Below the pieces are notes generated by a model. It ran no database searches, had not been told where the DNA came from, and saw only the letters and a list, made by a program, of their open reading frames with translations. The position numbers were made by a program, and so were the translations under genes. From contig CM020618.1 in assembly GCA_009829735.1 (NCBI GenBank), forward strand, positions 19,577,346 through 19,641,345: DNA of 64,000 bases, written 5' to 3'. The first letter of the stretch is position 1. Each line of letters opens with the position of its first letter. Below, one piece after another: positions 41,209-51,204 of this stretch. Source of the DNA: Pyropia yezoensis (lineage: Eukaryota; Rhodophyta; Bangiophyceae; Bangiales; Bangiaceae).

Positions 41209-44200
41209 TCACGTTGAGGGAGGGCTGTTAGGGTCTATCTCATTCCGGGCACAGTACGCCCGGACCTTCTCAGCAGGAAGGTCCTCCACATACTCCCACG
41301 TATCATCCTTGGCTTTGTAGCCAAACCAACGCACCCTCAACATGAGGCGGTCAGTATCCTCATCCCAGCCGTGGTCGATGAACTTGTCGAACACGTACTC
41401 CTGCGGGCCCTGTTTGGCCGCAGGCAGCGAGGGCAGGCGCCACGTTTTCAAAGCACGCGCCCAAGCTGGGTCGCCTGCAGGCGGTGGTGCAACTTTGACC
41501 ACGTCCTGTCCGTTCACTGTGCGGACCCCATCGTCACTTTCGATGGTGAAGCGCCGCCCATCAGTACGAAGGACCTGGTACGGCCCCTTCGTCTGGAACA
41601 CCAACTTACCCCCAGTTGGGGTGTGTGAGTGGACCAATACCCAGTCACCCTGCTCGGGGACATGCTTGGCGTTGCGCACCTTTTTGTCAAAGGTACGCTT
41701 GTAGCGCTTTTATGCTTTGTCCATCTCAGCCCTGACTTTAGGGATGAGGTTTTCAAGCCTAGCAGCGAACTCCGCCTTACTCTCAGTAGGAGTAGGCGTA
41801 CTGCCACCATCCTCCCTAGTTGGGAGCGGCCGCCGCACGGCAATAGACCGCACGCGACGGGGGGTCACAAAAGCGAGGGGTACTTCCCCGGTAGATGAGT
41901 GAACCTGCGAATTGTAGGCAGTGGTCAGAATAGAAATGTATTGGTCCCACGTCTTCACGTGCTCACTCACATAATGGCGCAGCTGCCTAACAATAGTTTT
42001 GTTGAAGCGCTCCACCTGCCCATTAGTTTGTGGGTGGTAGGGGGTGGCATAGTTTGCCTTAACCCCCAACATATCCAGCACACCCTGAAACAGTACAGAC
42101 GCAAATTGCGGTCCATTGTCCGATAGTGTACTATCCGGAATGCCATACGCGGCAACCCAGTGATCTAGGAAGGCTGACACGACCGACATGGCCGTGATCT
42201 CTGCCAGTGGGATCGCTCGCGTAAGTTTCGTGAAGCGGTCACAGATGACCAGGAGGTACTGGTTGCCCTCCTCGGTCACTGGCAGTGGCCCAAGGATGTC
42301 CATCGCCAACGCGGCGAAGGGCTCCTTGGCCGGGAACAATAGCATAGCCGTAGTAGGCCGCCGTTCCATCAGACGGTTCTGTGCACAACTTGTGCAGGCA
42401 GCCACCCAACTGTAGATGTCCACCACCATGGACGGCCAGTAGTACCTGGTCCTCAGGGTCTGGTACAGTTTACTAGACCCCAGGTGTCCACCCGTGGGAG
42501 CGTTGTGCTCCCTCTCAAGGATACTGTCCTTGAGGGATGCGGGGACGACAAGTTGTTCGGTCCCCTGGAATACCCCCCTCCTCATGAGGAGGCCATCGTC
42601 TCCCAGAAAGAACCGCGTCTCCGCCACTGTATCCAGGGTTTCCCTCTGCGACTTGCAGAAGGGATCCTCGGCCTGGGCCTTCACCACTTCGTCCAGGGAC
42701 AGGGGCAAGTACTTCTTGTTCCCTGGCGCCTCGGGATTCAACGCCTGACCCGAGCGCGTGACTACCCCCACGATGGGGATGTCCTCATCGACTGGGGTGG
42801 TGTCCAGTCCCTCGGTAGGTACCCGAGAGAGGCCGTCGGCAAGGGCATGTTGCCTGCCAGGTCGGTACTCAATATCAAAGTTGAAGGGTGCAAGTCGCAC
42901 CCTCCACCGGTTGAGACGAGTGTTCGTACAGTCCGTCTTGAAGATGAACTGCAACGCGCGGTGGTCACAGCAGATGAGGAACTTCTCACCCTCTAGGTAG
43001 TGACGAAGTGACGTCACCGCCCATACCACTGCGAGTCCTTCCAACTCGGTGACTCCGTAGTTCTTCTCGGCCGAGTTTAGCCCCTTGCTGAAGTATCCCA
43101 CCGGCAAGTACTCCTTGTCCGGCTGTTGCTGAAGCAACAAACAACCAAGTTGGTCGTAGCTAGCGTCCACATCCAGGATGTAGTGGCCTCCCAACCTGGG
43201 AATAGCCAGGATAGGGGGCTTCAGCAGAAGGTCCCGAAGAGTCTCAAAGGATTCCTGCTCCACCCGACTTGGGGGAGGCAGGTTCTTCGGTAGCGTTGAG
43301 CTCACTAACTCATTCAACGGCTTCGCCACCTTGGCGAAGCCCTTAGTGAAACGTCGGTACACGTTACACATCCCGAGGAAGCTCCTCATCTGGGTCTGGG
43401 TCCGGGGGTACTGAGCCTTGCGGATGGCCCTCAAGTTTTTCTCGTTGACACTGAGACGCCCCGGACGGACAACATGTCCCAAGTACTCCACCTCTTGAGT
43501 GAAGAGGTGGCACTTACTCGCCTTCAGTGACACTCCGGCGTCAGCAAGTAGCTTGAACACCTGGCCAAGATGGCCAATGTGTTCCTCCGGACTTCGGGAG
43601 AACACAATGATATCGTCTAGGTACACGAGACAGATCTGCCACCGTACTCCGGCCAGAATCATGTCCATAGCGCGCTGGAAAGTTGCCGGCGCGTTACACA
43701 GGCCAAACGGTAGACGCTTGCACTGGTAGGTACCACAGTGACAGGTAAAGGTAGTTTTATGCCTGTCCTCCGGGGCAATGGGAATTTGCCAGTACCCCGC
43801 GTTACAGTCCAGGGTAGAGAACACGTTTGCCTCCCCCAGAGAGTCCAGACAGTCATCCATCCGAGGTAGGGGATAACTATCCTTCACCGTGCTCTCGTTG
43901 AGCTTACGGTAGTCGATACAGAACCGGGGGGTCCCATCAACTTTGGGGACGATCACCACCGGACTCGCCCACTCGGCGTTGCTGGCCTCGATCACATCGA
44001 GGGCCTCCATGCGAGCAACTTGCTCCTTGACGAGGGCCCTTGAACGGGGTCCCCCCCTATACGGTTGTTGGCGTATAGGGGGCGCACCGGGTTTCAACTC
44101 GATCCGGTGTTGGGTAGCTCTCATGAGTCCCAATTGACCATCCCACAACTTGTGATATTGGTCCAAGAGGCGTTCAACTTGAACCCTCAACCTGGGTGGA

Positions 44201-45192
44201 ACACCCTCCATGTTTACCTGGGGCCGAGGAGAGGCGGCCGACTTGGCTTGATGCTTCTCCTTTCCGGACTTCGGGTCGCTACTTGCGCCCGCGCTGAGGG
44301 TGACCGCTACTACCGGTCCCTCGTGTTGGTCGATATAGCCGAACTTGGCCCCCGACTTGAAGAACTTGGGCGACGAGCTCAGGTTCATCACCTGGATCCT
44401 CCACGGGACTCCGGCTTTGGAGTCCATCGTGCCCAGGGCAACATGCACTTGGTGCTTGCGAGCAAGACGGGGGTTAGGGTGCACCAACCCGTTCCCCGCA
44501 TAATCAGTTACAACATCCACGTGCGCCACCGAGTTGGGGGGCAACGTGACTTTACGGGCTAAACGCAGAGTAGCAGTAAACCCTTCCCTCACAGAACAAA
44601 CAGGCTTCGACTGTGAAACTGTCACAGGAGCCACAGACTTTCCCTTACCAAGGATGGGGATAGTCTCCCCATTCATCAACTTGACCCAGTACTCAGGGCC
44701 ACAAATCAAAGGCACTTGTGTTACGACATAAGGGGTACCCAGAAGCAGGGGTACCGATATATTCTCAACTACACCATAGGTCACGTCGACCTCATGGGTC
44801 CCCAACCGAGTTGGTAGGGTCACGGCACCAACGATGGGAAGTACCCCACCATTGATATCGATCAGATGGTCAGCTTTAGACTTCCAGCGTTGGAGCCTCA
44901 TCCCCTTTGGTAATAGCGACTTGCGTATCAAGGAGGCTCCTGACCCGGTATCAAGTACGATACGGACACAACAGGCGCGGCCGGGGGCAAGTTGCACCCG
45001 TCCAGCCACCTGGAAGTTCTCACCCGTCAGCACCGCGATGACCCGACGTGGGTTTACGTTCTTGGGAAGTCCCACCCGAGGTGGGCGGACTCCCTTAGGT
45101 CGCCGCAGTATCCGACACGGTTGGTTCGTCCTCTTGGCCCACTTGGCCGAGGCTGCCGTTGTGAGCTTCGGACGACCAGCTCCAACGGTCAT
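41209..45192 (-). CDS. pol: E2 pol
   Basis: Same domain order as in E1: protease LDTGSGASLI, RT active site [10 protein letters not shown], RNase H, integrase (zinc-binding region, MDILGPLP, SDNGPQF, VERFNKT), chromodomain-like RVRWFGYKAKDDTWEYVE. About 1,160 codons are open without interruption through the integrase core; about one break near the C-terminus. Its ATG overlaps the gag stop (ATGA at 45189-45192). Confidence 0.9.
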
Positions 45193-47135
45193 TCGTTTCC
45201 CGCCGACTTGGCGTCCGAATCTGAGGGCGAAGGGGACGACGACGAGTCCGAGGACGACGTGTCCGCCCCCTCCGTCGAGGGTGTGGCGACCGCCACCACT
45301 GGTCGAGACCCACCCTCGCGGCGTGAACGCACTTCGTTCGTAGCCGACTTCTTACTCGCATTCCTAACAAGTTGTTGGATGCGTTTACTCAACTTGGGGC
45401 AATCATATGCCCAGTGACCATCGGAGTTGCAGTTCCAACACCGATGATCAGTTCCCGGAGGGGTCTTCCCAACTGGGGAAGACGACGAGGTACCTTGGGA
45501 AGTTCCCACGGCAGCTACCACCCTCTCCTTGCGGATTCGGCGTGCCTCTCGCAACTCTCTGGCCTGGCGCGCCTCTTCCCGTTCCTTGGCCAACTCGGCC
45601 TGACGCTCCTGGCGTTGTTCCTCCCGCAACTTGCGGTAGGCCTCGCCTCTGCGGTAGGCGAACCTAGCCAACTCGGCCAGGGTCGCCCGGGCAGTGTTAT
45701 GCTCCCGGGTCTCCATCCGGACTGACCAATGGAGTCCCTCCACAGACCGACTCTTCACCACAGCTTGTGGATGAAGAAACCCACAAAGATTGTTAAGCTT
45801 ACGAACTCGCTCCGCAAAGGACAACTCGTCCTCCGCCTCTTCCTGATGGGCTTGCGTAAACTCCTCGACTTGAGAAGCCAACGCCGCTTCATCAACCATG
45901 GCCCTCAACAACCAGTTGACGAGCTCCAAATAGGACGTCACCTCCCCAGCGCCTCCACTTGAGGAGCTGGGCATGACGGACATAAGTTCTGTCCGCAGGT
46001 CTCCCTTCGTAAACTCCTGTAGCATGTAAAAAGCCATGCCTTCACTTATGGCATTGTCGTCACAGGCTTTTGTGAAACGACGTAGGAACTCAAAGACACG
46101 GAGGGGGGGAATTCCATCCCACTCCGCTTTGTGCCCAAAAGAGTGAAGTGCATTCTTCTTGGCACGGCCCATGGCTCGGGCCTGGTCAGGACCATACGCC
46201 ACCGACTTGTTGTGGAGGGCGTAGGTCTCACAGTCAAAGATCCTCTGGTAGACCGGGTTGGCTACCTGGATCTTGGGCGGCACCTCACGTTGAGGGAACA
46301 GCCGCTGTGGCACTGGGGTAAGTTCACCCACAGTGCCTGTAGTCCGGCGCGGCGCGCTTGGTGTAGCCGCCGGTGTTGTCGGGGGGAACTCCCCCATGAA
46401 GGGCGTACGCCCCACCGAGTATGGTGTGGCTCCCTCGTTGGGAGTCACAGGGGTCGCCCCCTGTTCAGGGCGACCCGAGATAGGCGTCAGGGGGGACACC
46501 CCCTGCGCCTGCGGGCTCGAAAGCCCCAATCCGGTCTGGACATTAAGGCCATCTGGCAAACTCGCCACAATCTGATTCAGAATAGTATTCGTCATCGTGA
46601 CCACCAGGTCCGGCAAAGTCTGCCGCAACACAGTGGTCGCCTCCCGACGGACAGTTTCCGCGAGGAGTGGATTGACGACTCCAGTTGAGTCTCGGTCCAC
46701 CTCCGGGAGTCCACCTGAGGGGTAACCACGTTCCTCAGGGGTCTCAACCGGGGGCATGGGCGCGAGCCCATCGCCGACCAACGGAGGTCCGCCGTCCTCC
46801 GAAAGCCTAGTTGGCGATGGCTCCATGCCAAAGTTGGCTCCAACCCGAGTGGAACTCGCGGGGACAGTCCTCACCCCTTGGAACGTTCCCGTTGAGTATA
46901 CCACGCGGTGGCCAGACTTCGGCCCACCCACGTCAGAAGTGTCACCCGAGTGAACTCCCGACTGAGTCGGGGTGGCCTGTTGCCCGCCCGCACTTCCAGT
47001 CCTGCTGGCTTGAGGGACCTCTAGTCCCTCTGCGACCCCAGGTAAACCCACCTGTGTCTCACCAGTATTCAAAGGCACTGAAGTACGTGCGTCACCCGTG
47101 TACTCCCCGGACGACGGGGGGTCCGAGCTAGCCAT
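45189..47135 (-). CDS. gag: E2 gag
   Basis: A single open frame of 648 codons from ATG 47135 (MASSDPPSSGEYTGD), holding a disordered N-terminus, capsid-like middle, Glu/Arg-rich coiled stretch, zinc knuckle CWNCNSDGHWAYDCP and acidic Ser-rich tail. The capsid-like and knuckle parts package element RNA in this family. Looks whole. Confidence 0.88.
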   Translation of the reverse strand: MASSDPPSSGEYTGDARTSVPLNTGETQVGLPGVAEGLEVPQASRTGSAGGQQATPTQSGVHSGDTSDVGGPKSGHRVVYSTGTFQGVRTVPASSTRVGANFGMEPSPTRLSEDGGPPLVGDGLAPMPPVETPEERGYPSGGLPEVDRDSTGVVNPLLAETVRREATTVLRQTLPDLVVTMTNTILNQIVASLPDGLNVQTGLGLSSPQAQGVSPLTPISGRPEQGATPVTPNEGATPYSVGRTPFMGEFPPTTPAATPSAPRRTTGTVGELTPVPQRLFPQREVPPKIQVANPVYQRIFDCETYALHNKSVAYGPDQARAMGRAKKNALHSFGHKAEWDGIPPLRVFEFLRRFTKACDDNAISEGMAFYMLQEFTKGDLRTELMSVMPSSSSGGAGEVTSYLELVNWLLRAMVDEAALASQVEEFTQAHQEEAEDELSFAERVRKLNNLCGFLHPQAVVKSRSVEGLHWSVRMETREHNTARATLAELARFAYRRGEAYRKLREEQRQERQAELAKEREEARQARELREARRIRKERVVAAVGTSQGTSSSSPVGKTPPGTDHRCWNCNSDGHWAYDCPKLSKRIQQLVRNASKKSATNEVRSRREGGSRPVVAVATPSTEGADTSSSDSSSSPSPSDSDAKSAGNE

Positions 47136-47254
47136 GTTGGCTAACGATCCGTATGACACGGTCCAAGTCCACCGTTCCTCTGAGACAGAGGGCCCCCTAC
47201 ACCCGGGTGCACCCGGAGGTAAAGTTTACCTCTGTCCCCTGCTGCTCCACCAAA

Positions 47255-47722
47255 TGTGGCAAAAACCACTCGCACACACGGCACCCAAGTTGGGGCGGTG
47301 TGCGAGGGCTGCCTCCCGTGTCGGGGGAACCGGAAGAAGTGCAAGTCGCACACACTCTATCCCTGTTGTGGGGCAATCCCCCCACGGACAAACAAGAAGA
47401 TGGTGTGTGGTCCAACAGTTTCTTGGTCGGGACGGGGACGCAGGGCCAAGCCCCGCTGTCCCTCCCCTTATCCCCCCAGGGTCCACTCAGAATCTCGCCA
47501 CTCAGAATCTCCCACCCCAGCACCTGCCCACCGGGCCACACGAAAATTCAAGACGATAAATGCAGAAAACCCTCAAATCCAAGTTGGATTTACTACTAAG
47601 CTAACTATCCCGAACTTAGGGAATATGGACCCAAATGCAGGGGGAGGAACGGATCAGGCTAGTGGCCTGCCGCCCCTTGCATGGCACGTGTTGCCCCCTA
47701 CCTGGGGGTCAATACTGCCACA
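47255..47722 (-). repeat. E2 LTR (5' LTR sense)
   Basis: 468 bp, followed directly by AGCCC. The hairpin near its left edge has a C-G pair where the E1 LTRs have A-T and T-A. Confidence 0.92.
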
Positions 47723-47727
47723 AGCCC

Positions 47728-48067
47728 GCCGCGCGGGGGGGGGAGGCTTGCGCCCGTCAGTGCAGCCGCCCTTCGCCGGTGCTCCGACGGCCGCTCGCGC
47801 CGTACCCCACGTTGGGGCACAGCCGGTGGGTGTCGCGGTCCGCGGCGCGGCGCCGCTCGCCGCCATGGCTGTGGAGGGGGAAGGCCTTGCCCGTTCGTCC
47901 GCCGGCCAGCCACCGCCCGCTGCCGACACCGCCGCCGCGTTGGTGCCGTTCGGCCCTCAGCCCCGGCCCGCTCCCACCCCGTCTGCCCGGCGGCCGCTCG
48001 TCCACATGCGGCCGCCACGCTGGAATTACCAGGGGAGCCAGTTACGGGAAGAATGACATTCAAGGCA
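47728..48067. other. GC-rich spacer beside E2, possible DIRS terminal sequence
   Basis: Only low-complexity open frames. With E2 removed it would be continuous with 25765-26452. It precedes the 34-nt repeat and the stop of the DIRS-like recombinase, so it may be the element's 3' non-coding region. Confidence 0.4.
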
Positions 48068-48101
48068 TAACCAGGGTGGAGACCGAGGAGGAGAAGTGCC
48101 A
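48068..48101. repeat. 34-nt direct repeat, copy 2
   Basis: Matches 25934-25967 with one difference. It abuts the TAA stop (48102-48104, minus) of the tyrosine-recombinase ORF. Confidence 0.8.
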
Positions 48102-49145
48102 TTAAAGTCGGAGATGGTTGGGGCGGTATCGCCCCAACACCTCCCGGGCAGCAGGGGACGCCCGCCAGCGCGTGCGGACGTGCGCGCGCAAGGTAGTCTC
48201 CTGCGACGAGTGCCCCAGCATCTTGGAGATCATAGGCAGGGGAATGCCCAAGGCGTACGTCTCCGTTGCAGCCCCGCTCCGTACTGAGTGGTCTTGGTAG
48301 ATGCCGCCCAGCGGCGCCGGCAGCGGTAGGATGTCTAGCAGCCGCTTCAGCCAGGAGTTCGTACAGCGCGCCGCCAGGTGGAACAGACGGGCCGGCGCTG
48401 GGAGGGCCGGGTCGACAAACAGCAGGGCCCGGGGCGCGCGCCCAGCGGCTCGGTGCTCGTCACAAACGTGACGGATGAGTGCTGCGGGGCGCTCGACGGT
48501 GCCAGGGGTGCAATTGATAGGCACAGTGAAGGCGTGGCGCTCGCGGCCGGTGCGCAGGGCCATCTTGAAGTCCACGATCTGCATCTCAAGACCGGTCGCC
48601 GTAAAAGCCAGGTCGCAGTACCGCATGCACGCGGCGGCGCCGGACCTGTTGAACAGGATGTACCCAAGGACGAGCCCGGCACACTGGATGCGGAGGTAGG
48701 TGTTGGCCGTCGATAAGCCGAGGTCGCACACACGCAGGACGTAGCTGGCCGGCAGGGGCATACGCCGTAAGGCGAGCTCGCCGCCGGCCTCCTCAAGAGC
48801 CCACTGCCGATACCCGAAGATACAGAGCTTGACCAGGAAGTGCTTGGTAGGGTCCGGGTAACCGGCCACGCCATGCACTGACGCGACTGCCGACAGGTAC
48901 TTCTGGAGCGAAGGTGGGGATAAAGCACGGCGGTGTTGCTCCCAGAGGATGTAGCCGACAATGGTGCAGGGGTCCGCTGGTAGTGGGGCACGGCCATGGT
49001 CGCTGCAGTAGGTCAGGAAGAAGCGGAACTTGCTCATGTAGGACCGCTGCGTGTTGGGGCGGTACCCTTGAAGCATGAGGGCGGCCGCCGCGTCAGGCGC
49101 GGGGGTACCATCGGCGATAGGCGCGGTCAGGCGGCGGAAGAGGTG
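48102..49145 (-). CDS. DIRS-like tyrosine recombinase
   Basis: Carries the integration step that replaces integrase in DIRS elements. Visible: an N-terminal SAM-like part (QGYRPNTQRSYMSKFRFFL, SPPSLQKYLSAVASVHGVAG), then the catalytic region around DHSVRSGAATETYALGIPLP and MISKMLGHSSQETT, the HxxR and following G-H box of this superfamily. Its frame is open much further upstream (to 50540), but there it only shadows the RT/RNase H frame; overlap of the two genes is usual in the group. Confidence 0.82.
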   Translation of the reverse strand, partial: HLFRRLTAPIADGTPAPDAAAALMLQGYRPNTQRSYMSKFRFFLTYCSDHGRAPLPADPCTIVGYILWEQHRRALSPPSLQKYLSAVASVHGVAGYPDPTKHFLVKLCIFGYRQWALEEAGGELALRRMPLPASYVLRVCDLGLSTANTYLRIQCAGLVLGYILFNRSGAAACMRYCDLAFTATGLEMQIVDFKMALRTGRERHAFTVPINCTPGTVERPAALIRHVCDEHRAAGRAPRALLFVDPALPAPARLFHLAARCTNSWLKRLLDILPLPAPLGGIYQDHSVRSGAATETYALGIPLPMISKMLGHSSQETTLRAHVRTRWRASPAAREVLGRYRPNHLRL

Positions 49146-51181
49146 CGCCCACCGCTGCTGGTCGTTGTGCAAGGCGCGGTTGGCGCGAAGCGGAATACCG
49201 CAGTCCGCCAGAAAGGCGTGCTCGCCGGCCGCAACTCGGAACCGTGGGTGAACACCCCCGCCGATTCCGGGAGGAGGCTCCATTCGGTCGCCGACCGTGT
49301 CGCGATGGACCACCACGCCTGGGCCCGCCAGACGGGGGTGATCAAGGTGACCGTGGCCCTCGTGAGGATGATGCGGTGCACGACGGGGCCCAAGAGGTGG
49401 AAGGGCGGGTTGGCCCACGCGTTCTCGCCCGTCCGGTCGTGCATCAACGCGTTGACGCCCAGGGCGCGGGGGGCGGCGCGCCGGGAGTAGAACCAGGGGC
49501 ATCTCGCGTTGAGCTCGGTGGCGAAGAGGTCCACCGTGTGCGGGCCGTAGGCGCGGTCCAGCGAAGTGAACGCCGCGTCGTTCAGTGTCCAGTCCGTACT
49601 GTCGTTCTCCCGCGACAGCCGGTCCGCCCGCTCGTTGAGGGCGGAGGACACGTGCTCGGCCCTGAGCTCCACGTCCATCTCTTGGCACAGCGTGTGCAAC
49701 TTGCGGTACTCGTCCATCAGCACGAGGGATCGCGACGACTGGGCGTTGATCACGCCAAGCGCGACTATGGAGTCCGTGCGGAGGCAAAGGATGGTGCCGC
49801 GCGGGATGTAGGAGCGGAAGGACCGCAGCGCCAGCGTCACGGCCCCGAGCTCGAGGATGTTGGTATGCAAGCCGCTGCGCAGGGATCCGTGGAAGCCGCG
49901 CGCCTCCACCAACTCCTGCAGCACGGCTCCCCATCCCAAACCGCTGGCGTCCGTGTCCATCTGCATGGTCGTGGCGCCGGGCCAAATCGGGCGGCCCTCG
50001 GAGGCGTGCGCGGCCAGGTTCCGACACCAGAGGAGGTCGTGTTGGGCTTGGTGGCCAAGGCGGGCATCGCCGCTGGTTGCGTGGCGGAACTTGAGGGCCG
50101 TGAATAAACTCCGGAGGTGGTAGCGCGCGGTGGGGACCGACAGCGTGGTGGACACGGCCGTGCCGCAGAAGCGGCGTAGAGCCTTGTAGTGGACCCACCT
50201 GTGGTGGGCAGTGGCGTGGCTCTCGAGGGATTTGGCCAGCCACACCGTCTTGTCGATGCACGCCGCGGGAAGGCGAAACAGGCCCGCCTCGGTATCGATT
50301 ACGTGGCCGAGCAGCTGTATCGTCGTTGGGCCATCGCGGACGCCCTTCAGCGGGTGCATGCGCAGGCCAAGCCGCAGCAGCAGAGCCGCTACCTCGTTCC
50401 AGGCGTCCATGGCCTGGGTACGGGTCGCCGGGGCGCCGTTGGTCGACGGCGGGGCCCCGCCAAAGTCGTCGACGTAGGCGATGATGCGGTAGCCTTTCTC
50501 TTAGAGCAACTGGACCACGGGCCGGCAGACCTTGGTCCATATGCGCGGCGCCGGCCGCGCCCCAAAGGGCATCGTCACGGGGACGTACACGCGCTCAAGG
50601 GCGCGAAACGCGAGGTAGGTGCGGTCCTCCGGGCGGACCATCAGGTGGTGGTACGCGTCGCGGATGTCCCATGACAGGAGGGCGTCTCTCGGGCGGAGGG
50701 TCTCGGCCAGGTCGTACAGCGTCTCGTACTTGCAAGAGGCGTTGTTGATGATCGAGTTGACGTGCTTGTAGTCGTAGACGACCCTCGGCTTGCTCGCGGT
50801 GTGCGCTACAAAAGCCGACGAGATGCACTGGAGCTGCTGGAAGGCGGTGGGGCTGCGGACCTCGCGGATGTAGCCGTTGTCCAGCTCCCGTTGTATCTCG
50901 GACGCCAGGAACGCGGTGTCCGCGGCGTCGAGGGGGTACTGCTTCGAGTTGTACCGCGTCGGGGGCGTGGCCCAGTCAAGCTTGATGCCGGACCGGATGG
51001 TGTCGATGACCCAGGTCGACGCGCCGAGCTTGATCCACTCGGGGAGCGCCGCGCGCAGGGCTTCGAACACGGGCACCTCCGGGTTGTCGCTGGGCCCATG
51101 CAGCGGCCGGCGGTGCTTGTGCTTGCGGGTTCTCCGCGAGCGTGCTTCGGGGCCAGGATGCGGCGTTGGGGGGGAAGACAT
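49127..51181 (-). CDS. DIRS-like reverse transcriptase-RNase H
   Basis: The RT part has PRVVYDYKHVNSII, LLSWDIRDAYHHLMVRPEDR, VPVTMPFGARPAPRIWTKV and an AYVDDFGG active site near 50460. RNase H follows with MDTDASGLGWGAVL, HTNILELGAVTLALRSF and AEHVSSALNERADRLSR, then the DLFATELNARCPWFYSR extension and PPFHLLGPVVHRI. All are typical of DIRS/Ngaro rather than gypsy enzymes. About one break lies within it. Confidence 0.82.
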
Positions 51182-51204
51182 CGTCCCCAGAGCCGGGGCG
51201 ACGC

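Larger units (their letters stand above)
35247..46632. other. Probable false duplication of 23353-34746
   Basis: The first base after the N run corresponds to 23353 and the last base before it (34746) corresponds to 46632. In between everything recurs in order: SWI3-like 3' end, hAT element with its target duplication, spacer, and the E2 LTR through gag. Differences are mainly single-base indels, many in homopolymers. This is the expected picture of two overlapping contig ends scaffolded without merging. Confidence 0.88.
38349..47722 (-). mobile_element. E2: young Ty3/gypsy chromovirus-type element, complete appearance
   Basis: 9,374 bp with LTRs at 38349-38815 and 47255-47722 and a perfect 5-bp target duplication AGCCC (38344-38348 and 47723-47727), so the insertion is intact end to end. 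Internal order on the minus strand is leader, gag, pol, then the convergent plus-strand accessory ORF, purine tract and 3' LTR, as in E1. The LTRs are almost identical, so insertion is recent. It looks nearly whole, with about one break, near the end of pol. It may sit inside terminal sequence of the neighbouring DIRS-like element. Confidence 0.93.

Noticed and set aside
26458-47722. Two nested or tandem gypsy insertions instead of one
   Set aside because: Both appearances share the same AGCCC flank, the same host spacer and the same hAT element upstream; overlapping contig ends explain this with one insertion.
48102-49145. Phage-type integrase or integron recombinase
   Set aside because: Adjacent DIRS-type RT/RNase H and gag on the same strand make a DIRS retrotransposon the simpler reading.
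49150-50540. N-terminal two thirds of the 812-codon minus ORF as a separate protein
   Set aside because: It is the frame opposite in phase to clear RT/RNase H coding text, is Arg/Pro-rich and has no domain; only its recombinase end is real.
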